Source of the DNA: Gammaproteobacteria bacterium
GTDB lineage: Bacteria; Pseudomonadota; Gammaproteobacteria; Arenicellales; Arenicellaceae
Assembly (NCBI GenBank): GCA_003485905.1
Contig: DNHK01000203.1
Span: forward strand, 1-5,525
Length of the DNA stretch: 5,525 nt
Direction: 5' to 3'
Made by a program: the position numbers and the translations under genes. Under the pieces are notes generated by a model. That model did no database searches, had not been told where the DNA came from, and worked only from the letters and a program-made list of their open reading frames with translations. This document shows, in pieces, positions 1 to 5,525 of this stretch (position 1 is its first letter; each line of letters starts with the position of its first letter).

Positions 1-906
1 TGTTGCCTGCAGTTGCATAAAGGCGGGCAGGCGCTGGCTTATTTTGCGCAACATCGGTGAGTCAGACAGATCATCCAAGGGTTGACTGCGCGGAGAGACC
101 AAGCCGACCCAGAAGCGACCGTCGCGGCCTCGCACTATGTTGTCGGGGAAGCCGGGTAGATTATCGATTATCACCTCTGACTGGCCGGCTTTTTCGCCTT
201 TAAGCCAATATTTCTGCACCCTATAGGTACCCGTTTCGTTGACTAATACAAAGCTACTATCTGCCGCAACCGCAACGCCATTGGCAAAGTTCAGGCCGTC
301 CATTACCACTTGGGTCGACTTGTCTGCGGGGTCGTAGACTAACAGTCGGCCGTGGCCGCCGTGCTCTGTAATATCGAGCAAGCTAGACTCATAGGTGCCG
401 CCGCTGCCTTCGGCACCAAACTTGGTGGACGCATCACTGAAATAAATTTTACCCTCTTCAGTGACATCCAGATCATCGGCGTAGACGATGGGTACACCGT
501 CGATGCTGTTGGTTAATACACTGAGGTCGCCTTCTGGGGTTACCAGCAATAGGCCTTTATAGGCGTCGGCTATGAGAAGATTTTGATTGGCATCAACGGC
601 CAGGCCCAGCGGACTGCCCTGTGTATTGACCCATTTGCTCAGTTCACCGGTGCGTTCGTTAAGTCGCACAATCCAGCCCTCCCGAGTGGCCATATAAACC
701 TCGCCATCAATAAAGGCTAGGCCCTCTGGACCGTGGGTGTCGCCGAGTTTGATGATGTCGACATTGTCTAGGGCGTTATTGGGAGCAAAGTCACCGCTAA
801 GACCTGCATCTTGCGGTGCATCCCAGCTCTTGGGGTCTACGGGTACTGGCCAAAATAGTAGATAGGCAAAAAGGGCGACGATTATGGTTAGGCTGGTTCT
901 TAACAT
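1..906 (-). CDS. Strictosidine synthase/SMP-30-like beta-propeller protein, membrane-anchored (C-terminus outside window)
   Basis: The minus-strand frame is open from ATG at 906-904 to the window edge, giving 302 residues and no stop. A GGAGG ribosome site 8 nt upstream supports the start. Residues 5-20 are hydrophobic (TSLTIIVALFAYLLFW) and look like a signal anchor, so the rest probably lies in the periplasm. The remainder reads as a six-bladed propeller of the strictosidine synthase/SMP-30/APMAP type. Typical pieces are HGPEGLAF near the start, SPLGLAVDANQNLLIAD, YADDLDVTEEGKIYFSDAS, LNFANGVAV and LPGFPDNI (residues 250-257). The family includes lactonase or esterase-like hydrolases with a metal in the central channel, but bacterial members like this are mostly uncharacterised, so no substrate can be named. 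Relatives are typically about 350-370 residues, so roughly 50-60 are missing. The gene is divergent from prfB with no evident functional link. Family call is firm; the reaction is unknown. Confidence 0.88.
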   Translation of the reverse strand, partial: MLRTSLTIIVALFAYLLFWPVPVDPKSWDAPQDAGLSGDFAPNNALDNVDIIKLGDTHGPEGLAFIDGEVYMATREGWIVRLNERTGELSKWVNTQGSPLGLAVDANQNLLIADAYKGLLLVTPEGDLSVLTNSIDGVPIVYADDLDVTEEGKIYFSDASTKFGAEGSGGTYESSLLDITEHGGHGRLLVYDPADKSTQVVMDGLNFANGVAVAADSSFVLVNETGTYRVQKYWLKGEKAGQSEVIIDNLPGFPDNIVRGRDGRFWVGLVSPRSQPLDDLSDSPMLRKISQRLPAFMQLQAT

Positions 907-1046
907 GATAATTTCCTCCGGCTCTTATAATTATGCGCGATATGTTGCGCTAGTGTTGGGGCTTAATCAACTGTGTTTTCTTCTAGTTTGTCATTGGCTG
1001 GTCATGTAAAATGCGCGCCTTACTTGATTCAGGCTGACAACAAGCA
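907..1046. promoter_or_regulatory. Divergent intergenic region with candidate promoters for the propeller gene and prfB
   Basis: This 140-bp spacer must hold outward-facing promoters for both genes unless prfB is read from elsewhere. Towards prfB there is TTGTCA (988-993), a good -35 match, and TAAAAT (1007-1012), a good -10 match, but they are only 13 nt apart, so they may not work as a pair. Towards the propeller gene there is CATAAT (935-930, minus) without a convincing -35 at normal distance. prfB has no strong Shine-Dalgarno before its ATG. No operator or riboswitch was recognised. The role is inferred from layout more than from motifs. Confidence 0.35.
915..919 (-). promoter_or_regulatory. 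Strong Shine-Dalgarno site of the beta-propeller gene
   Basis: On the minus strand this reads GGAGG, followed by 8 nt and then ATG at 906-904. It is near-perfect in sequence and spacing, and it fixes the start so that the hydrophobic N-terminus is part of the protein. Confidence 0.8.
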
Positions 1047-2142
1047 ATGGAAGTTAATCCGCTCTACAACGCCCTCGATGACCTGCAGGCACGCACCGAC
1101 GTGTTGAGGGGGTATCTTTGACTACGTTAATCGCAAAGACCGTCTCGCCGAAGTCGAGCTCGAACTCGGCGAGCCCGATGTTTGGAATAAACCTGAGCGG
1201 GCTCAGGAATTAGGTCGAGAGCGCTCCTCTCTTGAGGCCGTGGTCAAAACCATTGAAGACCTAGACTCTGGCGTCGCAGATTCTCGCGAGCTGTTGGCGA
1301 TGGCCGTCGAAGAAGATGATGCCGATACTGTTGCCGATGTCGAAGCGGAAATCGCCAGCCTTGAAGCGCAGTTAGCGAAGTTAGAATTTCGCCGTATGTT
1401 TTCCGGTGAGATGGATCAAAATAATGCCTATCTCGATATTCAGTCTGGCTCTGGTGGCACCGAAGCGCAGGACTGGGCTGAGATGCTGCTGCGCATGTAT
1501 CTGCGCTGGGCTGATGATAAAGGCTTTAAAACTGAACTAGTGGAGTGCTCGGCCGGTGATGTGGCGGGGATCAAAGGCGCCACGGTGCAGATCACAGGCG
1601 AATATGCCTACGGCTGGTTGCGTACCGAAATTGGTGTGCACCGTCTGGTGCGCAAGTCGCCATTTGATTCCGGTAATCGCCGTCACACCTCTTTTTCTGC
1701 GGTCTATGTGTCACCTGAGATCGATGACAATATTGAGATTGATATCAATCCGTCGGATGTGCGCACTGACACCTATCGCGCTTCGGGTGCCGGTGGTCAG
1801 CATATTAACAAGACTGATTCCGCGGTGCGTCTGACTCACGAGCCCAGTGGTATAGTGGTGCAGTCGCAAAGCCAGCGTTCGCAGCACCAGAACCGTGATA
1901 AATGTTGGCAGATGTTGCGCGCCAAGTTGTATGAACTTGAGGTGAGCAAGCGTCAGGAAGCGGCCCAGGCTACTGAAGACACCAAGTCCGATATTGGTTG
2001 GGGCAGTCAGATTCGCTCCTATGTATTAGACGATGCACGGATTAAAGATCTGCGTACTGGTGTTGAGACGCGCAATACCGGAGCGGTATTGGATGGCAAG
2101 CTGGACCAGTTTATTGTGGCGTCGTTGAAGGCCGGGCTATAA
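1047..2142 (+). CDS. prfB: Peptide chain release factor 2 (RF2), expressed by programmed +1 frameshift
   Basis: RF2 recognises UGA and UAA in the ribosomal A site and triggers hydrolysis of peptidyl-tRNA. Frame one starts at ATG 1047 ([20 protein letters not shown]...) and runs 24 codons to an in-frame TGA at 1119-1121. Translation continues in the +1 frame from GAC at 1120 ([20 protein letters not shown]...) to TAA at 2140-2142. The joined product is 364 residues, against 365 in E. coli. The N-terminal part is helical and charged. The stop-codon-reading tripeptide SPF is at residues 204-206 and the catalytic GGQ at 249-251, in the context [19 protein letters not shown]. The C-terminal block [16 protein letters not shown] is typical. 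The residue matching E. coli position 246 is Ala, the common form, not the Thr of K-12. A gene finder that ignores the shift would call only the second part, for example from GTG at 1240. lysS follows after 234 nt, the usual gammaproteobacterial order. Confidence 0.97.
1107..1122 (+). promoter_or_regulatory. RF2 autoregulatory +1 programmed frameshift site
   Basis: The sequence AGGGGGTATCTTTGAC contains all the known parts. A Shine-Dalgarno-like AGGGGG (1107-1112) lies 3 nt before the slippery CTT codon (1116-1118), followed by the stop TGA (1119-1121) and then C. When RF2 is scarce, the UGA is read slowly and the tRNA on CUU slips forward one base, so that GAC (1120-1122) is read next and full RF2 is made. 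When RF2 is plentiful, a 24-residue peptide is released. This is established for prfB; here the site is directly visible and intact. Confidence 0.96.
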
Positions 2143-2200
2143 GTAGCAGCTACAGACCTTGAGAGACCTTTTTTTAAAATTAGTAGAGAGTATTAAAAGC

Positions 2201-2312
2201 GGATGTAACCCAAGGGTCAGCATCTGCGACACGCTGTAAATACGTCCGTGTAAGCTCAAGAGTGGCATCCATGCCACTCATGGTCTCAGATGCTGACCCT
2301 TGGGTTGCATCC
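2201..2312. repeat. 112-bp inverted-repeat element between prfB and lysS (MITE/REP-composite-like)
   Basis: The outer arms, 2201-2230 and 2283-2312, are reverse complements over 30 positions. The outer 26 (2201-2226 with 2287-2312) differ at one position that would be a U-G pair in RNA. A mismatch (2227/2286) and three more pairs follow. The outer ends read GGATG and CATCC. The 52-bp centre carries two further small hairpins, listed separately. There is no open reading frame, no T-run after the stem as in an intrinsic terminator, and no clear target-site duplication. Such a long near-perfect stem with internal hairpins is typical of non-autonomous mobile repeats or REP composites. If transcribed with prfB and lysS it would form a very stable stem that could affect RNA processing or polarity, which is inference. 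Confidence 0.8.
2241..2279. repeat. Two CC-loop mini-hairpins with a shared CRTCCRTG core inside the inverted-repeat element
   Basis: The first hairpin is TACGT-CC-GTGTA (2241-2252), with two G-U pairs near the loop. The second is GAGTGGCAT-CC-ATGCCACTC (2260-2279), a perfect 9-bp stem. Both centre on a CRTCCRTG motif (2243-2250 and 2266-2273), spaced 23 bp apart. The longer pairing ACACG (2229-2233) with CGTGT (2247-2251) is an alternative to the first. The shared core suggests repeated units of one element family and not chance. Confidence 0.6.
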
Positions 2313-2376
2313 TCAACCGAGCGTGCTTTGATGGGCTGTTAACTAAATTAATTATTCAAAGAACAAAGACTGAAAT
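2313..2376 (+). promoter_or_regulatory. lysS leader, weak promoter and weak ribosome-binding signal
   Basis: This AT-rich 64-nt stretch lies between the inverted repeat and the lysS ATG. TTGATG at 2328-2333 resembles a -35 box, but no good -10 hexamer sits at 16-18 bp, so an independent lysS promoter is only possible. Before the ATG there is no GGAG-type site, only A-rich GAACAAAG. lysS may be read through from prfB. Confidence 0.25.
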
Positions 2377-3843
2377 ATGACTGATCAACTAGACGAAAAC
2401 AAGCTAATCGCCGAGCGCCGCGCCAAACTCACTGCACTGCGTGAGCAGAGTGGCAACGTCTTCCCCAATGACTTCCGTCCCCAGCATAGCGCTGCAGAGT
2501 TGCAAGTCGGCTTTGGCGAAGAAAGCAAAGAGGCGCTAGAGCAGCTCGGCAAAATCGTCAGTGTCGCGGGTCGTGTGATTCGCAACCGTGGCGCTTTTAT
2601 TGTCGTCCAAGACAGTTCAGATACGATTCAGCTGTATGTCACTAAAGAGGCGCGGCCTTTTGCTAAGTCGCTGGATCTTGGCGATATCGTCGGCATCACC
2701 GGTGCGCTGCATCTATCGGGTAAAGGCGATCTCTATGTGCAAATGGATGAGTATCAGCTGCTGACCAAAGCGCTACGTCCACTGCCGGATAAATTTCATG
2801 GTCTTGCTGATCAAGAGATGCGCTATCGTCAGCGCTACGTCGATCTGATTGTTAATCCCGATGTGCGTAACACGTTTCGCATTCGCTCTAAGGTGGTCGA
2901 TTTTATCCGTCGCTATTTAAATGCTGCGGACTATCTGGAAGTTGAAACGCCGATGTTGCAGGTGATTCCCGGTGGTGCTGTGGCGCGACCATTTGTCACG
3001 CACCACAATGCGCTGGATATCGATATGTATATGCGTATCGCTCCGGAGCTCTATTTAAAACGCCTCGTGGTAGGTGGTTTTGAGCGGGTTTATGAGATCA
3101 ATCGCAATTTCCGCAATGAGGGCCTGTCGACGCGCCACAATCCTGAGTTCACCATGCTGGAATTTTACGAAGCTTACCAGGATCATATATATCTTATGAA
3201 TCTTACTGAAACGCTAATTCGAGAATTAGCAATAAAGGTTCTAGGTACCACCGAAATTTCTTATCAAGGATATAAAATTAATCTTTCAAACCCATTTCTG
3301 CGATTATCTATCACCCAAGCGATTCAGAAATTTCACCCGGAACATACTGATGCGCAATTAAATGACCGTGCATACCTAATTAAAAAACTAGAAGCTTTTA
3401 ATATTAGCTATAAACCTGAAGATGGAATAGGTAAATTACAGCTTTCCTTATTTGATGAAACAACCGAACATTTATTAATGGACCCGACCTTTATTGTTGA
3501 TTATCCGTCAGACGTCTCACCGTTAGCTCGTCGAAATGACAAGAATCCAGGGGTGACTGACCGCTTTGAACTCTATATAACCGGGCGTGAAATGGCTAAT
3601 GGATTTTCAGAGTTAAACGATCCGGAAGATCAGGCGGCCCGTTTCCAAGAGCAAGTGCGTGCTAAAGAATCTGGTGATAAAGAAGCCATGCACTATGATG
3701 GTGACTATATCCGAGCATTAGAGCATGGCCTACCCCCTACTGCCGGAGAAGGTATAGGTTTAGACCGTTTAATTATGTTACTTACTGATAGCCCTAGTAT
3801 TCGGGACGTAATTTTATTTCCTCATTTGCGTCGTGAAGATTAA
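2377..3843 (+). CDS. lysS: Lysyl-tRNA synthetase, class II (mosaic base composition)
   Basis: It charges tRNA-Lys with lysine using ATP, in the cytoplasm. The 488-residue protein is complete and slightly shorter than E. coli LysS (505). Residues about 55-145 form the OB-fold anticodon-binding domain ([17 protein letters not shown]). The class II core follows. Motif 1 lies around YLEVETPML (from 186) and PGGAVARPF (198-206). Motif 2 is [20 protein letters not shown] (245-264), with the ATP-contacting Arg 246. Motif 3 is GIGLDR (459-464). [12 protein letters not shown] and [16 protein letters not shown] are also typical, so all key parts are present. The ATG at 2377 gives the expected N-terminus. 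The oddity is composition: codons to about 268 match the host-like 52% GC, while codons from 269 (base 3181) on are about 39% GC and use many TTA, ATA and AAT codons. The frame is unbroken across the change, so the enzyme is probably functional. Confidence 0.97.
   Translation: MTDQLDENKLIAERRAKLTALREQSGNVFPNDFRPQHSAAELQVGFGEESKEALEQLGKIVSVAGRVIRNRGAFIVVQDSSDTIQLYVTKEARPFAKSLDLGDIVGITGALHLSGKGDLYVQMDEYQLLTKALRPLPDKFHGLADQEMRYRQRYVDLIVNPDVRNTFRIRSKVVDFIRRYLNAADYLEVETPMLQVIPGGAVARPFVTHHNALDIDMYMRIAPELYLKRLVVGGFERVYEINRNFRNEGLSTRHNPEFTMLEFYEAYQDHIYLMNLTETLIRELAIKVLGTTEISYQGYKINLSNPFLRLSITQAIQKFHPEHTDAQLNDRAYLIKKLEAFNISYKPEDGIGKLQLSLFDETTEHLLMDPTFIVDYPSDVSPLARRNDKNPGVTDRFELYITGREMANGFSELNDPEDQAARFQEQVRAKESGDKEAMHYDGDYIRALEHGLPPTAGEGIGLDRLIMLLTDSPSIRDVILFPHLRRED
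3150..3190. other. Putative recombination junction inside lysS (composition breakpoint)
   Basis: Per-60-base GC counts run 26, 30 and 32 over 3001-3180, then drop to 17 and 19 over 3181-3300. The drop coincides with the end of motif 2 (residues 245-267), the most conserved stretch of the gene. That is where homologous or site-specific exchange with a diverged lysS could occur, and equally where an assembler could join two species. The exact crossover cannot be placed, because the conserved block would be similar on both sides. No duplicated core or recombinase gene is visible in the window. Confidence 0.55.
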
Positions 3844-3938
3844 ATTTTAATTTATTTCACTATATAGCTGAAACTATTGCGCTCATACCTGTTCCAATAA
3901 TTCTATTATTTAGTATATCTACATAACTAGGAATCACT
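3844..3938. other. AT-rich lysS-copA spacer, no clear gene or terminator
   Basis: This 95-bp spacer is about 30% GC. The copA frame has a stop (TAA 3924-3926) here, which limits how far copA can extend upstream. No stem followed by a T-run was found after lysS. There is no recognisable CueR-type operator, and only poor promoter hexamers (for example TTGCGC 3877-3882 with TCTATT 3902-3907, 19 bp apart). copA may therefore be read through from lysS or from a weak promoter here. Confidence 0.4.
3929..3932 (+). promoter_or_regulatory. Shine-Dalgarno AGGA deciding the TTG start of copA
   Basis: AGGA lies 6 nt before TTG at 3939 and immediately after the in-frame stop at 3924-3926. It is the only start candidate that keeps the first strand of the N-terminal metal-binding domain. 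The next ATG (3984) lies within the GMTC motif itself. Confidence 0.6.
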
Positions 3939-5525
3939 TTGACGCCTCCTAATTTCAGGAAAATAGAAATACCTATAGAGGGGATGACTTGCACGGCCTG
4001 TTCAACTCGCATAGAGAAAGCTCTAAATAAGCTCCCTGGCGTGCATGCAACGGTTAACCTTGCCAATGAAAAGGCACGAATTAAATTTGATGACACTCTG
4101 GTTATACTCGATAAATTAATTGATTCTATTGAGAAAACAGGGTTTCATGTTTCCCCCCAATCAGTACAGCTACAAATTAGTGGGATGACCTGTTCTGAAT
4201 GTAGCGGACGCATTAAGAAAAAATTAAACAAACTTCCAGGAGTCACTGCTACCGTTAATTTAGTAACTGAAAGATCCCTTATTAATTTCAGACCTGGCTC
4301 TATAACAGTAAGCGACTTGATTTCCGTTATTGTTAAAGAAGGCTATAACGCGACCGAAATCAACGAAACCAATCGTGCAAAAGAAAAATCTCGACAAATA
4401 GCTACCTACAGGGCAGAGCTTATAATGTTCTGGATCTCTGCGACCCTTACCCTTCCATTAATGTTACATATGGGTACAATTTTTTCAGACACAACTACAG
4501 AGTTGCTGCCACGCTGGCTGCAGTGGCTACTCGCCACACCCGTACAATTTTGGATCGGCATGCGTTTCTATAAAGGCGCATGGTTTGCACTTCGTGGGGG
4601 TAGTGCAAACATGGATGTTTTAGTTTCACTTGGAACAAGCGTCGCATATTTTCTTAGTGCAATTGTTACGTTATTAGGGCTAAATCAACATATTTATTTT
4701 GAGTCAAGTGCAGCCATCATCACACTTGTTCTGTTAGGAAAATTAATGGAAGCCCGTGCCAAAAATAAAACTTCGGCAGCTATTGAAAAGCTTATAGCAC
4801 TACAGCCTAGAACTGCACGAGTAGAGCGTGATGGTCAGACCGTTGAAATTAATGCGAATGCTATTAAGCTAAATGACATTTTTATTGTGCGCCCAGGTGA
4901 AAGTCTGCCGGTAGATGGAATTGTTACTGAGGGATCATCTAGTATTAATGAATCTATGCTAACTGGCGAGAGCCTACCAGTTCCAAAGAATTTTGGGACA
5001 AAAGTATATGCTGCAACAATGAATCAACAAGGATTACTCAAATGTCGGGCTACCAATATTGGTAGCCAAACACAACTTGCAGCTATCATTAGATTAGTGG
5101 AAGAAGCACAAGGTTCCAAGGCACCAATTCAGAGAATGGCCGATAAAATTTCCAGTATATTTGTTCCTATAGTAGTGCTAATTAGCATCCTGACTCTATT
5201 ACTAACTTGGTGGCTCTTCGACGACTTTATTTTTGCGCTCATCAACGCAGTTACTGTGTTGGTAATTTCTTGCCCTTGCGCACTCGGACTAGCAACGCCA
5301 ACAGCAATAATGGTTGGAACCGGTCGAGGTGCACAAATTGGTGTGCTATTCAAAAATGCTTCTGCACTGGAGCAGGCAGAGAAAATTAAAACACTTGTTT
5401 TAGATAAAACTGGAACCCTGACAGAAGGCAAACCTGTCGTAACCGATATTATCCCTTTAGAAGACATTAGTAAGAACGATTTAATACAGATCTCTGCCAC
5501 ACTGGAACAAGGATCAGAACACCCC
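3939..5525 (+). CDS. copA: Copper-exporting P1B-type ATPase, CopA-like (N-terminal 529 residues; C-terminus outside window)
   Basis: It is predicted to pump Cu(I), possibly also Ag(I), out of the cytoplasm across the inner membrane using ATP. The frame is open from TTG 3939 to the right edge. Two heavy-metal-associated domains come first, with GMTCTAC (Cys 18 and 21) and GMTCSEC (Cys 85 and 88). Helices lie at roughly 160-182, 190-212, 225-248 and 252-275. The actuator-domain TGES is at 342-345. Helices 5 and 6 follow, with the metal-site CPC at 445-447. The phosphorylated DKTGT is at 489-493 and SEHP, of the nucleotide-binding domain, ends the window. The rest of the nucleotide and phosphorylation domains and helices 7-8, about 250-300 residues, are missing. 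No ATG suits the start; TTG with AGGA upstream gives [18 protein letters not shown], as expected for the fold. Base composition (about 40%) matches the lysS 3' part and not prfB, suggesting shared origin with it. The family is sure; exact metal is inferred from CPC and the CxxC domains. Confidence 0.93.
   Translation, partial: MTPPNFRKIEIPIEGMTCTACSTRIEKALNKLPGVHATVNLANEKARIKFDDTLVILDKLIDSIEKTGFHVSPQSVQLQISGMTCSECSGRIKKKLNKLPGVTATVNLVTERSLINFRPGSITVSDLISVIVKEGYNATEINETNRAKEKSRQIATYRAELIMFWISATLTLPLMLHMGTIFSDTTTELLPRWLQWLLATPVQFWIGMRFYKGAWFALRGGSANMDVLVSLGTSVAYFLSAIVTLLGLNQHIYFESSAAIITLVLLGKLMEARAKNKTSAAIEKLIALQPRTARVERDGQTVEINANAIKLNDIFIVRPGESLPVDGIVTEGSSSINESMLTGESLPVPKNFGTKVYAATMNQQGLLKCRATNIGSQTQLAAIIRLVEEAQGSKAPIQRMADKISSIFVPIVVLISILTLLLTWWLFDDFIFALINAVTVLVISCPCALGLATPTAIMVGTGRGAQIGVLFKNASALEQAEKIKTLVLDKTGTLTEGKPVVTDIIPLEDISKNDLIQISATLEQGSEHP

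Noticed and set aside
1119..1121. prfB as a pseudogene because of an in-frame stop
   Set aside because: The TGA is part of the conserved RF2 frameshift signal, and the downstream frame is intact to the normal C-terminus.
1556..1834. Plus-strand reading frame of 92 codons inside prfB
   Set aside because: It lies in another frame of the clearly coding RF2 sequence, including SPF and GGQ; it is a shadow.
2143..2177. Terminator after prfB: GTAG-CAG-CTAC and a run of seven T
   Set aside because: The stem is only 4 bp and lies about 15 nt from the T-run. The AGACCTT pair in between is a direct repeat, not an inverted one.
3939..3969. CueR-like promoter: TTGACG, partial TCCT...AGGA dyad, then TAGAAA
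   Set aside because: The dyad is short and imperfect, and it lies within sequence that encodes the expected N-terminal strand of CopA, so a promoter here would leave the gene without a sensible start.
3860..4096. Minus-strand reading frame of 78 codons overlapping the start of copA
   Set aside because: Most of it is antisense to the first metal-binding domain of copA, and its tail in the spacer matches no family I recognise.
5129..5500. Minus-strand reading frame of 123 codons opposite copA
   Set aside because: It is antisense to the helices 5-6 and DKTGT region of copA, which is unmistakably coding on the plus strand.

Overview
The window looks like chromosomal DNA from a gammaproteobacterium, probably a marine or aquatic one. 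The evidence is the prfB-lysS gene order, an RF2 with the classic in-frame UGA frameshift site, and protein sequences close to those of Pseudomonas and Cellvibrionales-type relatives. The genus is not resolved. Genes are densely packed and no stretch over 300 bases lacks a gene.

Layout. Bases 1-906 (minus strand) hold a membrane-anchored strictosidine synthase/SMP-30-like beta-propeller protein, open at the left edge. A 140-bp divergent spacer follows. Then comes prfB (1047-2142, plus), which must be read as two frames joined by a programmed +1 shift at about 1119. The prfB-lysS spacer (2143-2376) carries a 112-bp inverted-repeat element with two smaller hairpins inside it, resembling a MITE or REP composite. 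Next is lysS (2377-3843), a full-length class II lysyl-tRNA synthetase. A 95-bp AT-rich spacer follows, then a copper-exporting P1B-type ATPase (copA-like, from a TTG start at 3939) that runs off the right edge at residue 529.

The most notable signal is inside lysS. GC, counted by hand, is about 52% over 2401-3180 and about 39% over 3181-3840. The first 120 bases after the switch are only about 30% GC. The switch falls at the end of the highly conserved motif 2 block, the reading frame stays intact, and the AT-richer character continues through copA. So lysS appears to be a mosaic: a 5' part with the composition of the prfB neighbourhood, joined to a 3' part (about 220 codons) that arrived with, or belongs to, the copA-bearing DNA. 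The explanations are an integrating island that carries its own replacement lysS 3' half, homologous replacement from a divergent relative, or an assembly chimera joined at a conserved block. The sequence alone does not decide between them.

Functionally, prfB and lysS are core translation genes commonly found next to each other. copA belongs to metal homeostasis and is not a usual partner of lysS, which fits the idea that foreign or rearranged DNA begins inside lysS.
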